Assembly: GCF_001542415.1 (NCBI RefSeq)
Contig: NZ_LNCU01000096.1
Span: 1 to 52,499 of the forward strand
Length of the DNA stretch: 52,499 bases
Source: Bradyrhizobium macuxiense
GTDB lineage: Bacteria; Pseudomonadota; Alphaproteobacteria; Rhizobiales; Xanthobacteraceae
Reading direction: 5' to 3'
The translations under genes were made by a program, and so were the position numbers. Below the pieces are notes generated by a model. That model made no database searches and was not told where the DNA came from. It worked only from the letters and a program-made list of their open reading frames with translations. Below are positions 26,145-34,828 of the stretch, piece by piece (positions within the stretch are counted from its first letter, which is position 1; each line of letters starts with the position of its first letter).

Positions 26145-26296
26145 TGACGACGCTCATGCGGTGAGATTCGTCGCTTCACGAGACGGAATAAACGCGGCTG
26201 TGAGAGCCTCACTTATTCCGGATCATCAAGGCACCTTGTGGCGGTTGCGCGAGCAGGCGGGCTGCGTGCAAGGGGGCACAACAAAAGGATTAGGCC

Positions 26297-28723
26297 ATGA
26301 CGACCTCCAAACCCCGGCCAACGATCGTTCACGGCGAAAGCCATTCCTACCCGGTGCTGCCGCTCCGCGATATCGTCGTCTTCCCGCACATGATTGTGCC
26401 GCTGTTTGTCGGCCGCGAGAAATCGATCCGCGCGCTCGAAGAGGTGATGAAGAACGACGCGCTGATCATGCTCGCGACGCAGAAGAACGCGTCCGACGAT
26501 GATCCGGCACCCGACGCAATTTACGAAACCGGTACGCTCGCCAGCGTTCTGCAGCTCCTGAAACTGCCCGACGGTACCGTGAAGGTGCTGGTCGAAGGCC
26601 TGGAGCGCGCGCGCGTCGAGAAATATTCCGACCGGGCCGAATATTACGAGGCGACCGCCGTCGCGCTCGCCGATACCGACGCCAACTCGGTCGAGGCCGA
26701 GGCGCTGGCGCGTTCGGTCGTGTCCGACTTCGAAAGCTATGTGAAGCTGAACAAGAAGATCTCCGCCGAAGTCGTCGGCGTGGTTCAGGCGATCACCGAC
26801 TTCGCCAAGCTCGGCGATACTGTTGCCTCGCATCTGGCGGTGAAGATCGCCGATCGCCAGGCAATCCTGGAGACGTTGTCCGTCACGCAGCGCCTGGAGA
26901 AGGTGCTGGGCCTGATGGAGAGCGAGATCTCGGTGCTGCAGGTCGAGAAGCGCATCCGCTCGCGCGTCAAGCGCCAGATGGAGAAGACCCAGCGCGAATA
27001 TTATTTGAACGAGCAGATGAAGGCGATCCAGAAGGAACTCGGCGACGACGAAGGTCGCGACGAGCTGGCCGATCTGGAGGAGAAGATCTCCAAGACCAAG
27101 CTCTCCAAGGAAGCACGCGAGAAGGCGCAGCACGAGCTGAAGAAGCTGCGCCAGATGTCGCCGATGTCCGCGGAAGCGACTGTCGTGCGCAACTATCTGG
27201 ATTGGCTGCTGTCGATTCCGTGGGGCAAGAAGTCCAAGGTCAAGAAGGACCTCGAGGCCGCGCAGGCGGTGCTGGACTCCGATCACTACGGGCTCGAGAA
27301 GGTCAAGGACCGCATCGTCGAGTATCTCGCGGTGCAGTCGCGCGCCAACAAGCTGACCGGACCGATCCTGTGCCTGGTCGGACCTCCCGGCGTCGGCAAG
27401 ACCTCGCTCGGCAAGTCGATCGCCAAGGCGACGGGACGCGAGTTCGTGCGCGTGTCGCTCGGCGGCGTGCGTGACGAGGCCGAGATCCGCGGTCACCGCC
27501 GCACCTATATCGGCTCGATGCCCGGCAAGATCATCCAGTCGATGCGGAAGGCGAAGACCTCGAATCCGCTGTTCCTGCTGGACGAGATCGACAAGATGGG
27601 CGCCGATTTCCGCGGCGATCCATCGTCGGCGCTGCTTGAGGTCCTGGACCCCGAGCAGAACTCGACCTTCAACGACCACTACCTGGAGGTCGACTACGAC
27701 CTGTCCAACGTGATGTTCATCACGACCGCGAATACGCTGAATATTCCGGGCCCGCTGATGGACCGCATGGAGATCATCCGGATCGCCGGTTACACGGAGA
27801 ACGAGAAGGTCGAGATCGCGCGCAAGCACCTGATCCCGAGCGCGCTCTCCAAGCACGGCCTGGACTCCAAGGAATGGTCGATCGACGACGATGCCTTGCT
27901 GCTGATGATCCGCCGCTACACCCGCGAGGCGGGCGTGCGTAACCTGGAGCGTGAGCTCTCCACACTCGCCCGCAAGGCGGTGAAGGAGCTGATGATCTCC
28001 AAGAAGAAGTCGGTCAAGGTCACCGAGGCGAACATCGAAGAGTTCCTCGGCGTTCCGAAGTACCGCTTCGGCGAGATCGACAGCGAGGATCAGGTCGGTA
28101 TCGTCACCGGTCTTGCGTGGACCGACGTCGGCGGCGAGCTGCTCACGATCGAAGGCGTCATGATGCCCGGCAAGGGCAGGATGACGGTCACGGGCAATCT
28201 GCGCGACGTGATGAAGGAATCGATCTCGGCGGCGGCGTCCTACGTCCGCTCGCGCGCGATCAACTACGGCATCGAGCCGCCGCTGTTCGACCGCCGCGAC
28301 ATCCACGTTCACGTGCCGGAGGGGGCAACCCCGAAGGACGGACCGTCGGCGGGCGTGGCGATGGCCACCGCGATCATCTCGGTCATGACCGGAATCCCGG
28401 TCCGCCACGATGTCGCGATGACCGGCGAGATCACGCTGCGCGGTCGCGTGCTGCCGATCGGCGGTCTGAAGGAGAAGCTGTTGGCTGCCGCACGCGGCGG
28501 CATCAAGACGGTGCTGATCCCCGAGGACAACGCCAAGGATCTCACGGAGATTTCCGATGCGATCAAGGGCGGCATGGACATCATCCCGGTTTCGCGGCTG
28601 GATGAGGTCGTCGCGAGGGCATTGGTCCGCGTGCCCGCGCCGATCGTCTGGGAAGAGGAAACCAAGGTCGACGTCAAGCCCGACACGACGGATGAAGCGT
28701 CCGGCGGCCTGACGGCGCACTGA
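26297..28723 (+). CDS. lon: ATP-dependent Lon protease
   Basis: Homo-hexameric AAA+ serine protease that removes misfolded and regulatory proteins; 808 residues, standard LonA size. The N-terminal LON domain starts YPVLPLRDIVVFPHM. Walker A is GPPGVGKT at 362-369, and FLLDEIDKMG is the Walker B region. The protease domain has catalytic S684 in KDGPSAGVAM and K727 in GGLKEKLLAA, forming the Ser-Lys dyad. The tail ends in an acidic, unconserved stretch. It lies downstream of clpX with its own promoter region and a strong terminator behind. Confidence 0.98.
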   Translation: MTTSKPRPTIVHGESHSYPVLPLRDIVVFPHMIVPLFVGREKSIRALEEVMKNDALIMLATQKNASDDDPAPDAIYETGTLASVLQLLKLPDGTVKVLVEGLERARVEKYSDRAEYYEATAVALADTDANSVEAEALARSVVSDFESYVKLNKKISAEVVGVVQAITDFAKLGDTVASHLAVKIADRQAILETLSVTQRLEKVLGLMESEISVLQVEKRIRSRVKRQMEKTQREYYLNEQMKAIQKELGDDEGRDELADLEEKISKTKLSKEAREKAQHELKKLRQMSPMSAEATVVRNYLDWLLSIPWGKKSKVKKDLEAAQAVLDSDHYGLEKVKDRIVEYLAVQSRANKLTGPILCLVGPPGVGKTSLGKSIAKATGREFVRVSLGGVRDEAEIRGHRRTYIGSMPGKIIQSMRKAKTSNPLFLLDEIDKMGADFRGDPSSALLEVLDPEQNSTFNDHYLEVDYDLSNVMFITTANTLNIPGPLMDRMEIIRIAGYTENEKVEIARKHLIPSALSKHGLDSKEWSIDDDALLLMIRRYTREAGVRNLERELSTLARKAVKELMISKKKSVKVTEANIEEFLGVPKYRFGEIDSEDQVGIVTGLAWTDVGGELLTIEGVMMPGKGRMTVTGNLRDVMKESISAAASYVRSRAINYGIEPPLFDRRDIHVHVPEGATPKDGPSAGVAMATAIISVMTGIPVRHDVAMTGEITLRGRVLPIGGLKEKLLAAARGGIKTVLIPEDNAKDLTEISDAIKGGMDIIPVSRLDEVVARALVRVPAPIVWEEETKVDVKPDTTDEASGGLTAH

Positions 28724-28744
28724 GCGAACTCCGGTCTGAAAATC

Positions 28745-28770
28745 AAACGGCGCCTTCGGGCGCCGTTTTT
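28745..28770 (+). terminator. Rho-independent terminator of lon
   Basis: AAACGGCGCC (28745-28754) and GGCGCCGTTT (28759-28768) form a 10-base stem with a TTCG loop and a T-run to 28770, 21 bases after the lon stop. Confidence 0.92.
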
Positions 28771-28832
28771 GTTTTGGTGGTTTGCGTATTGCGCGACGAC
28801 TGCTCGGAACGGAGCGCGCCCGGACAGTGTGA

Positions 28833-30044
28833 CTACCTTTTCTTCTCGACGAGAAAATTGCCGACCGCGCCGAGCGCCATCAGCACGCTGGTGCCGAGGA
28901 ACACCGCGCGCATGCCGATATGGCCGCCGATGAAGCCACCGGCGAGGGGGCCGATCACCTGGCCGGCATATTGCGCCGACACCGAGTAGCCCAGCATGCT
29001 CCCGGTGACGGTGTCAGGCACGCTGTGCCGGATGACGCTCGCGATACACGGCAGCAGCCCGCCCAGCGCCAGGCCCATCAGGAAGCGCAGCAGGATGAGC
29101 TGCCAGCCGCTGATCACGAAGGCCTGCGGGATCAGCAGCACGGCCGAGACCGCGAGGCAGATGATGATGATCCGCCAGTGGCCGACACGATCGGCGAGCT
29201 TGCCGAGATGCGACGATGACAACAGGCTGCCGAACGCTGCCGCTGACATCACGAGCCCGGCGACGAACGTCACCTGCGGCGCTTGGACCAGTTGGGCAAC
29301 ATAGACCGTGATGATCGGCTCGATCGACATGTTGGCGACCATCAGCAATAGGCCGGTCACCCACATCGCGAGGACCGGGCGCTTGTCCGGAACGAGCGCC
29401 CAGCCGCCGCGCGACCTGCTGCCGCGCGCGACCGACGGCCGAACGCCCTCGCGGATCAGGAAGGTCGTGCCGAGGAAGGTGATGAAGATGACGCCGCCGG
29501 CGATGAAGAAGGTCGAGCGGATGCCGATCAGGGACGGCAGGATGCCGCCGATCAAGGGGCCGACCAGGCTGCCGGCCATGATGCCGGCGGACAGCACGCC
29601 GATCGCCCAGCCGGAGCGCGCTTTCGGCGTTTGCGATGCAACCAGCACGGTCGAGCCTGAGGCGTAGCCGCCGAGCAGACCGGTCAGCAGCCTGAGCCCG
29701 ACCAGTTCATAGACATTGTGCGCCATGCCGATCAGCGACATGGCAACGGCCATGCCGAGGCTGGCGCGGATCAGCATCAGCTTGCGGCCGTAGCGGTCGG
29801 CCAGCCGGCCCCAGAGCGGCGCGGTCAAGGCCGCGGTGAAGAAGGTTGCGCCATAGGCGACGCCCGACCACTGCACGATGGCGGCATGGTCGGTCACGCC
29901 GAGCTGCTCGACATAGAGCGGCAGGAACGGCAGCAGCAGCGTCATCGCCACGATCGTGGTGAAGGAGCCGAACACGCAGACGATCAGGTTTCGCTTCCAG
30001 GGGCCGGCGTCGAGGGCCTCCTCGCGATCGATTTCCATGTCCAT
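28833..30044 (-). CDS. MFS transporter, drug-efflux type
   Basis: Inner-membrane transporter of 403 residues with about 12 spans. The loop between spans 2 and 3 carries GRLADRYGRKLMLIRAS, the MFS motif A, and LLTGLLGGYASGSTVLVASQ in span 4 resembles MdtG/TetA-like efflux proteins. A second, weaker motif A, LGKLADRVGHWR, opens the second half. It starts two bases after the GntR gene ends, so the two form one operon and GntR probably controls export. The substrate is unknown. Confidence 0.9.
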   Translation of the reverse strand: MDMEIDREEALDAGPWKRNLIVCVFGSFTTIVAMTLLLPFLPLYVEQLGVTDHAAIVQWSGVAYGATFFTAALTAPLWGRLADRYGRKLMLIRASLGMAVAMSLIGMAHNVYELVGLRLLTGLLGGYASGSTVLVASQTPKARSGWAIGVLSAGIMAGSLVGPLIGGILPSLIGIRSTFFIAGGVIFITFLGTTFLIREGVRPSVARGSRSRGGWALVPDKRPVLAMWVTGLLLMVANMSIEPIITVYVAQLVQAPQVTFVAGLVMSAAAFGSLLSSSHLGKLADRVGHWRIIIICLAVSAVLLIPQAFVISGWQLILLRFLMGLALGGLLPCIASVIRHSVPDTVTGSMLGYSVSAQYAGQVIGPLAGGFIGGHIGMRAVFLGTSVLMALGAVGNFLVEKKR

Positions 30045-30045
30045 G

Positions 30046-30714
30046 TCAGCGCAATCCGATCACAGCGAAGCCGCGCGCCTTGAGACCGCGGCGGTCCTCG
30101 TTCAGCGAGCGGAGCAGGCGATCGCGGGTGTCGCTGATGTGGTCGGCGGCTTCGCGCGCGGCGGCCTCCGGATCGTTGTTCTTGATGAAGCCGAGGATGC
30201 GGCGATGCTCGCGCCAGGCCTGCTCGCGCGAGGGTTCGGTCCACACCTCCAGCCAGCGCGCGCGCGACAGCCGGGTCATCGCACCCGCGACCGCCTTGAC
30301 GATGAAGGAATTGCCGGAGAGGCGCGCGATCTCGACATGGAAATCGGTGCCGATGCGGTGCCATTCCTCGCGCGGCGCGCCGGACTGGCAGGCGTCCAGC
30401 ATGCCTTCGATCCCGGCGATGTCGGCCTCGCTTGCCCGCGCGCAGGCGAGGCGGACCGCCGTCGTCTCCAGCGGCACGCGGAACTCCGCCAGCGCTTCCA
30501 GCTCACCGAGATCAATCGGCGCGACGATCCAGTTGCGGCCGTCGCGCTGCACCAGCTCTTCGCCCTCGAGCCGCACCAGCGCGGCGCGGATCGGCGTTCG
30601 CGATCCCTCGAAGCGGCTTTCCAGCCAGCGTTCCGTCAGCCGTTCTCCGGGGCCGAGGTCGAGCGACAGGATCATCTCCCGAAGCTGATCGTGGATCTGG
30701 AGCATCTGCGACAT
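30046..30714 (-). CDS. GntR-family transcriptional regulator (FCD domain)
   Basis: FadR-type regulator of 222 residues. I start at the ATG at 30714 (MSQMLQIHDQLREMILSLDL); the upstream frame to 30900 is unlike the family. The winged helix (about 5-70) includes LGPGERLTERWLESRFEGSR and TPIRAALVRLEGEELV. The all-helical FCD domain follows, with DFHVEIARLSGN and EHRRILGFIKNNDPEAA carrying the usual metal-binding His residues. It precedes an MFS exporter gene in one unit and faces a divergent GFA gene. Candidate operators lie upstream. Confidence 0.92.
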   Translation of the reverse strand: MSQMLQIHDQLREMILSLDLGPGERLTERWLESRFEGSRTPIRAALVRLEGEELVQRDGRNWIVAPIDLGELEALAEFRVPLETTAVRLACARASEADIAGIEGMLDACQSGAPREEWHRIGTDFHVEIARLSGNSFIVKAVAGAMTRLSRARWLEVWTEPSREQAWREHRRILGFIKNNDPEAAAREAADHISDTRDRLLRSLNEDRRGLKARGFAVIGLR

Positions 30715-30776
30715 GGCGGCGGTCTCGGCAAAAGAGGGTGGATGGCCGACTTCGAGTCGGCCGAATATCCCGGTAC

Positions 30777-30807
30777 GGTATCCCACGTAGGGTAAGATTG
30801 GGATACC
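30777..30807. promoter_or_regulatory. Candidate GntR operator
   Basis: GGTATCCCA (30777-30785) and TGGGATACC (30799-30807) are a perfect 9-base inverted repeat 13 bases apart. The right arm lies within TTGGGATACCAA, close to the TGG-N4-CCA shape of FCD-type GntR operators. It is in the promoter region shared by gntR and the GFA gene. Confidence 0.5.
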
Positions 30808-30898
30808 AAAATGGCATGCCGTCGGTGCGTCGGGACTATCTGATGGAGAGGTAACGATGTGCGCCCTATGTTCGTTACGGTGGCAGAAGGAGGCAGAC

Positions 30899-31303
30899 AT
30901 GCAGATCGACGGGCGGTGCCACTGCGGGATGGTGACCTATCAGGCCGAGATCGACCCGGAGCGGGTGTCGATCTGCCACTGCACGGACTGCCAGACACTC
31001 ACCGGATCGCCTTACCGGGTCACGGTGATCTGCGACGCCGAGCAGGTGCGGCTGACCGGGCGGGCGCCAAAGGTTTACGGGAAGACAGGCGACAACGGCC
31101 GGACCCGCTTCCAACATTTCTGCGGCGATTGCGGTTCTCCCTTGTTCACGAGCGGCGAGGATGGCGGGCCCGACGATTGGGGGATCCGCTGGGGCAGCAT
31201 CCGTCAGCGCGACCGGCTGATGCCGAAGCGCCAGGTCTGGTGCCGCTCGGCGGCGCCATGGATCAACGATCTCGCGGAATTGCCGGGATGCCCGACGGAA
31301 TAG
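30899..31303 (+). CDS. GFA-family (glutathione-dependent formaldehyde-activating-like) protein
   Basis: Zinc-binding protein of 134 residues in the GFA/CENP-V fold. I start at the ATG at 30899 because AGAAGGAGGCAGAC precedes it; an upstream ATG at 30857 has no such site. Cysteine pairs are in GRCHCG near the start, ICHCTDCQ near 28-35, and CGDCGSPLF near 78-86, the complete family set for two zincs. The family is named after a formaldehyde-glutathione adduct enzyme, but most members have no proven activity. It is divergent from gntR and may be under the same regulator. Confidence 0.88.
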   Translation: MQIDGRCHCGMVTYQAEIDPERVSICHCTDCQTLTGSPYRVTVICDAEQVRLTGRAPKVYGKTGDNGRTRFQHFCGDCGSPLFTSGEDGGPDDWGIRWGSIRQRDRLMPKRQVWCRSAAPWINDLAELPGCPTE

Positions 31304-31314
31304 GGCCATCGACC

Positions 31315-31343
31315 TTGCACCGCGGGGGGCGGCGAGGCTAAAG
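31315..31343 (+). promoter_or_regulatory. Possible promoter of tRNA-Val
   Basis: TTGCAC at 31315-31320, a 17-base spacer, then CTAAAG at 31338-31343, ending 14 bases before the tRNA. Confidence 0.38.
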
Positions 31344-31357
31344 AGGCGGCGCAAGTG

Positions 31358-31432
31358 GGGCGGTTAGCTCAGCGGTAGAGCACTGGTTTTACACACCATT
31401 GGTCGGGAGTTCGATCCTCTCACCGCCCACCA
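31358..31432 (+). tRNA. tRNA-Val (anticodon UAC)
   Basis: A 75-base tRNA with encoded CCA. Acceptor arms GGGCGGT/ACCGCCC pair fully, the D-arm reads GCTCAGCGGTAGAGC, and loop TTTACAC gives anticodon UAC for GUN valine codons. The first anticodon-stem pair (27-43) is a C-U mismatch; the other four pair. Confidence 0.96.
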
Positions 31433-31605
31433 CTGCAATTCCTAGCTCGGCAATTATCTTCAACGAGCACCGTTACCAGGAGACGCCGCATGGCGAAGGC
31501 GGACTGGTTCATCCTTCGCCTATCGTCCAATCCCGCCGGGCAAATTGCCGCCAACATTGCTGGGATGATATGTTCGCGTTCGCCGCACAACCGGGAACTC
31601 GATTC

Positions 31606-31929
31606 ATGCGCATCATTGCCGCCGCTCTTCTCCTGACGACCTTCATTGCCGGACCTGTCTTGATTGCCCGACCCGCGTTGGCGCAGGACCATGTCCAGAG
31701 ATATCGCGAAGAGATCGACAAGTCGCCGGCGGATGAAGCCAACGAGAAGCGGGCGCAGCGCGCATATCAGCGCGCAATCAACAGTGTGCCGGACCAGAAG
31801 CCGACCGATCCGTGGGGCATCGCCCGCAGCGACAGCACACCGAAAGCTGCTCCCAAGGAGCATGCCAAGTCGGCTGCGAAACGGGCTGCACCGAAGCAGG
31901 CCAAGCCGGCGAGTGCTGCCGCCAACTGA
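31606..31929 (+). CDS. Small secreted hypothetical protein, Lys/Ala-rich tail
   Basis: Protein of 107 residues without a family I recognise. The ATG at 31606 puts a signal peptide at the very start: MRIIAAALLLTTFIAGPVLI then ARPALAQ, with likely cleavage after ALA. The mature part is short and charged, with YREEIDKSPADEANEKRAQR, a helix-forming stretch, then SVPDQKPTDPWGIAR, a motif common in small rhizobial periplasmic proteins. It ends with a Lys/Ala/Pro-rich tail that may bind polyanions. The upstream ATG at 31570 is a possible alternative start. Confidence 0.7.
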   Translation: MRIIAAALLLTTFIAGPVLIARPALAQDHVQRYREEIDKSPADEANEKRAQRAYQRAINSVPDQKPTDPWGIARSDSTPKAAPKEHAKSAAKRAAPKQAKPASAAAN

Positions 31930-31950
31930 TCCGCAAGACAGGCCAGGTCG

Positions 31951-32256
31951 ATGAAGTATTACGTTTGCAGGTTGACCGGCCCGCGCCCGACTTTTCCGCA
32001 GGACATGACGCCGCGGGAGGCCGAGATCATGCACGCGCATGTCGCTTATTGCGGCGAACTGCTGCGTACCGGCAAGGCGCTGATCTTCGGGCCTGTGGCT
32101 GATCCCGCCGGCGTCTGGGGCCTCGGCGTGCTGCAACTGCCCGACGATGCCGATCCGCAGGACATCGTCGCCAACGATCCCACCATGAAGGCCAATGCCG
32201 GCTTCACCTATCAGGTGATGCCGATGCTACGGGCCGCAACGCAAGAGACCTGTTGA
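31951..32256 (+). CDS. YciI family protein
   Basis: Small protein of 101 residues with a dimeric ferredoxin-like fold, starting MKYYVCRLTGPRPTFPQDM. The block MTPREAEIMHAHVAYCGELL carries the conserved His of the family, and DPAGVWGLGVLQLPDDADPQ and FTYQVMPM complete it. A few relatives are dehydrochlorinase-like enzymes, but most have no known role. Its TGA stop overlaps the ATG of the next methyltransferase gene, so the two are translated together. Confidence 0.82.
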   Translation: MKYYVCRLTGPRPTFPQDMTPREAEIMHAHVAYCGELLRTGKALIFGPVADPAGVWGLGVLQLPDDADPQDIVANDPTMKANAGFTYQVMPMLRAATQETC

Positions 32257-33113
32257 TGGATACTTCGCAAGGTCACGAACGCAACGCCGACCAGATCGCC
32301 TACTGGAACGGGCCGGGTGGCCAGCGCTGGGCTGCCCGACAGGCCGCGCAGGACATCGTACTTAAGCCGGTGCTCGAGGTACTGATCGACCGCGCGAAGC
32401 CGGGTGCCGGCGAGCGCGTCCTCGATGTCGGCTGCGGCAGCGGCGCGTCGACGAATGCGCTTGCGAAGAAGGTCGGGCCGTCGGGCCATGTGTTCGGCGT
32501 CGATGTTTCCGGGCCGATGCTGGAGCGGGCGCGGCAGAGCACGCCAAAGGATGCGCCGGTCGACTACGCGCTTGCTGACGCCACCGTCTATCCGTTCGAT
32601 CCCGCAAGCTTCGATCTCCTGACATCGCGTTTCGGCGTGATGTTCTTTGCCGAGCCCGTGGTGTCGTTCGCCAATCTGCGCACGGCGCTGAAGCCGTCGG
32701 GCCGGCTCGCCTTCGCCTGCTGGAAGGAGCCGCGCGAGAATCCGTTCTTCATGGCGCCGCTGCAGGCCGTCTACAAGCACGTGCCGAAGCTGCCGCAGCT
32801 CGGTCCCGAGGATCCCGGGCCGTTCTCGTTCGCCTCCGAAGCGCGGGTGAACCGCATCCTCGGCGAAGCCGGGTTTTCCACTATCGCCATGGAGCCGTGC
32901 CGGCTCGAGCTCGATGTCGCGATCGGGCGCGGCCTGGACGCTGCGGTGCAGGCGGCGCTCGAGATCGGCCCGGCCAGCCGCGCGCTGGAAGGACACCCCG
33001 ATGACGTGCGGGCCGCCGCTGTTACCTCGATCCGCGAGGCGTTGACGCCGTTCGCGAAGGGCGATTCCGTGCTGCTGCCCGCCGCGATCTGGATCGTGAC
33101 GGCGCGGGCCTGA
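32256..33113 (+). CDS. Class I SAM-dependent methyltransferase
   Basis: Methyltransferase of 285 residues; the ATG at 32256 shares a base with the preceding stop (TGATG). Motif I is VLDVGCGSGASTNALA near 55-70, followed by the acidic end of strand 2 in VFGVDVSGPML and a strand 4 region FDLLTSRFGVMFF. NQIAYWNGPGGQRW-like sequence (here DQIAYWNGPGGQRWAA) marks the UbiE/COQ5-related 'methyltransferase 11' subset. Substrate unknown. It converges with pepT. Confidence 0.88.
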   Translation: MDTSQGHERNADQIAYWNGPGGQRWAARQAAQDIVLKPVLEVLIDRAKPGAGERVLDVGCGSGASTNALAKKVGPSGHVFGVDVSGPMLERARQSTPKDAPVDYALADATVYPFDPASFDLLTSRFGVMFFAEPVVSFANLRTALKPSGRLAFACWKEPRENPFFMAPLQAVYKHVPKLPQLGPEDPGPFSFASEARVNRILGEAGFSTIAMEPCRLELDVAIGRGLDAAVQAALEIGPASRALEGHPDDVRAAAVTSIREALTPFAKGDSVLLPAAIWIVTARA

Positions 33114-33127
33114 GAGGTTAGGCCCGC
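33104..33127. terminator. Shared hairpin across two convergent stop codons
   Basis: GCGGGCC (33104-33110) and GGCCCGC (33121-33127) pair perfectly. The 10-base loop contains the stop codons of both the methyltransferase (+) and pepT (-). It could end or protect both transcripts, but has no T-run. Confidence 0.45.
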
Positions 33128-34374
33128 TCTTCCCAGATCATCGCCAGGTGCACGATGGTCTGCACGGCCTTTTCCATGTCCTGCCGGCTCACCCATTCCA
33201 GCCGCGAGTGAAAGGCGTGCTCGCCCGCGAAGATATTGGGGCAGGGCAGCCCCATGAACGACAGCCGCGAGCCGTCGGTGCCGCCGCGGATCGAGGTCTT
33301 CACCGGCGAAAGCCCGGCGCGCTTGATGGCCTCGATCGCGTAGGCGACGACCTCGGGGTGACGGTCGATCACCTCTTTCATGTTGCGGTACTGCTCCCGA
33401 ACCTCCAAGCGGTAGGTCGAGCGCGGATAGGCCTTCATGACATCTTTCACGATGCCTTCCAGCAGCGCTTCCTTCTGCTTCAACCCGGCCTCGGCGAAAT
33501 CGCGTACGATGAAATCGATCCGCGCTTTCTCCAGCGCGCCGGAGATCGCGACGGGATGCAGGAAGCCTTCCTTGCCCTCGGTGGTCTCGGGCGAGCAGGC
33601 GTCCTTCGGCAGGCGATCGACGATCGCGGCGGCGATCTTGATCGCATGCTCCATCTTGCCTTTGGCGAAGCCGGGATGGGTCGCGACGCCCTCGATCATG
33701 ATGCTGGCGCCGTCGGCGGAGAAGGTCTCGTCCTCGATATGGCCGGCGCTCTCGCCATCCATGGTGTAGCCGAAATCGGCACCGAGCTTCTTGATGTCGA
33801 CCTTGTCGACGCCACGGCCGATCTCCTCGTCCGGCGTGAACAGGATCTTGATGGTGCCGTGCTTCAGCTGCGGATTGGTGATGAGGAAGTGCGCGGCATC
33901 CATTATCTCGGCCAGGCCGGCCTTGTTGTCGGCGCCGAGCAGGGTGGTGCCGTCGGTGGTGATGATGTCGTTGCCGATCTGGTCGGCCAGCGCCTCATGC
34001 TCCGCGGCGCGGATCACCTGCGAGGGATCGGCCGGAAGCACGAGGTCGCCGCCGCGGTAATTCGTCACGATCTGCGGCTTGACGTCCTTGCCGGTACAGT
34101 CGGGCGAGGTGTCCATGTGCGAGCAGAAGCAGATCACCGGCACCGTCTTCTCGGTGTTGGCCCGGATCGTCGCGTAGACGTAGCCATGCGCGTCGAGATG
34201 GGCGTCCGAGATCCCCATCGCCTGCAGCTCGGAGACCAGGAGGCGGCCGAGGTTCTTCTGCTTCTCGGTGGAGGGGCAGGTCGGTGAGTCCGGATCGGAC
34301 TGGGTATCGATCACGACATAGCGCAGGAAGCGTTCGGTGACGGTGTGCTTGAAGTCGAGGACCGGTGCCAACAT
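33118..34374 (-). CDS. pepT: Peptidase T (tripeptidase)
   Basis: Cytoplasmic zinc aminotripeptidase of the M20B family that trims N-terminal residues from tripeptides; 418 residues, the usual size. Zinc and active-site residues are seen in CSHMDTSPD, GADNKAGLAE, TPDEEIGRGVD and, near the end, FAGEHAFHSRLEWVS. The start MLAPVLDFKHTVTERFLRYV matches family N-termini apart from a few extra residues. It is convergent with the methyltransferase gene and lies downstream of hupB on the same strand, with a terminator between. Confidence 0.96.
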   Translation of the reverse strand: MLAPVLDFKHTVTERFLRYVVIDTQSDPDSPTCPSTEKQKNLGRLLVSELQAMGISDAHLDAHGYVYATIRANTEKTVPVICFCSHMDTSPDCTGKDVKPQIVTNYRGGDLVLPADPSQVIRAAEHEALADQIGNDIITTDGTTLLGADNKAGLAEIMDAAHFLITNPQLKHGTIKILFTPDEEIGRGVDKVDIKKLGADFGYTMDGESAGHIEDETFSADGASIMIEGVATHPGFAKGKMEHAIKIAAAIVDRLPKDACSPETTEGKEGFLHPVAISGALEKARIDFIVRDFAEAGLKQKEALLEGIVKDVMKAYPRSTYRLEVREQYRNMKEVIDRHPEVVAYAIEAIKRAGLSPVKTSIRGGTDGSRLSFMGLPCPNIFAGEHAFHSRLEWVSRQDMEKAVQTIVHLAMIWEERA

Positions 34375-34460
34375 GAAGAAAACGCCTCAAAACGAAAGAT
34401 CGAGAGCCCGGATTCCGGTTCGATCAAAATCCTAGGCTCAACGCAGGCTCTATAACAGAA

Positions 34461-34502
34461 AAGCGCCACTCCGGGGCCGCGTCGCGAACCGGAATGGCGC
34501 TT
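34461..34502 (-). terminator. Terminator between hupB and pepT
   Basis: AAGCGCCACTCCGG (34461-34474) and CCGGAATGGCGCTT (34489-34502) pair with one mismatch. On the reverse strand the stem is followed by CTTTTCTG, so it should end the hupB transcript 27 bases past its stop. Confidence 0.75.
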
Positions 34503-34528
34503 CGGGTCTGGCCCGGAGGTTGAGCGGC

Positions 34529-34828
34529 CTAGATGGCTTCCTTTAGCTCCTTGGCGGCGCGGAAGGCGACCTTCTTGCTGGCCTTGATGTGGATTTGCTC
34601 GCCGGTGGCGGGGTTGCGGCCCATGCGGGCGGCGCGCTTGCGGACCTGGAGGATGCCGAGGCCGACGATGCGGATCCGCTCGCCCTTCTTGAGGTGCTTG
34701 GTGATCCGAGTGACCATGTCGGTCAGGATCGCCTCGGCCTGCTTCTTGGACAGCTCCTGCTCCTCGGCGATGGCCGCCGCCAGATGCTTCAGCGTGATCG
34801 TCGCCGGGGTCGCTGCTTTCTTCGCCAT
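34529..34828 (-). CDS. hupB: HU-family DNA-binding protein
   Basis: Small histone-like protein of 99 residues that bends and compacts DNA. I use the ATG at 34828, with GAGGAGGGCCACAC before it; the longer upstream frame is not HU-like. After a short Lys/Ala-rich lead (MAKKAATPATITLKHLAAAI) come the helices LSKKQAEAILTDMV and the beta-arm region VGLGILQVRKRAARMGRNP, with the Pro that wedges into DNA. It ends IKASKKVAFRAAKELKEA. HupB genes commonly sit beside lon in alphaproteobacteria; here about 5.8 kb separates them. Confidence 0.96.
   Translation of the reverse strand: MAKKAATPATITLKHLAAAIAEEQELSKKQAEAILTDMVTRITKHLKKGERIRIVGLGILQVRKRAARMGRNPATGEQIHIKASKKVAFRAAKELKEAI

Larger units (their letters stand above)
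25974..26296. other. clpX-lon intergenic region
   Basis: This 323-base gap holds a clpX terminator-like hairpin at 26002-26028, a dyad at 26121-26144 and a second inverted repeat, CGGAATAA (26184-26191) with TTATTCCG (26213-26220). That second repeat encloses an inner GTGAG/CTCAC hairpin. TTGACA at 26106-26111 may be the lon -35 box. No gene is seen. Confidence 0.5.

Noticed and set aside
26213..28720. An 835-codon open frame opposite lon
   Set aside because: High-GC codon bias leaves the complementary strand open; the product has no recognisable domain and lon is certain.
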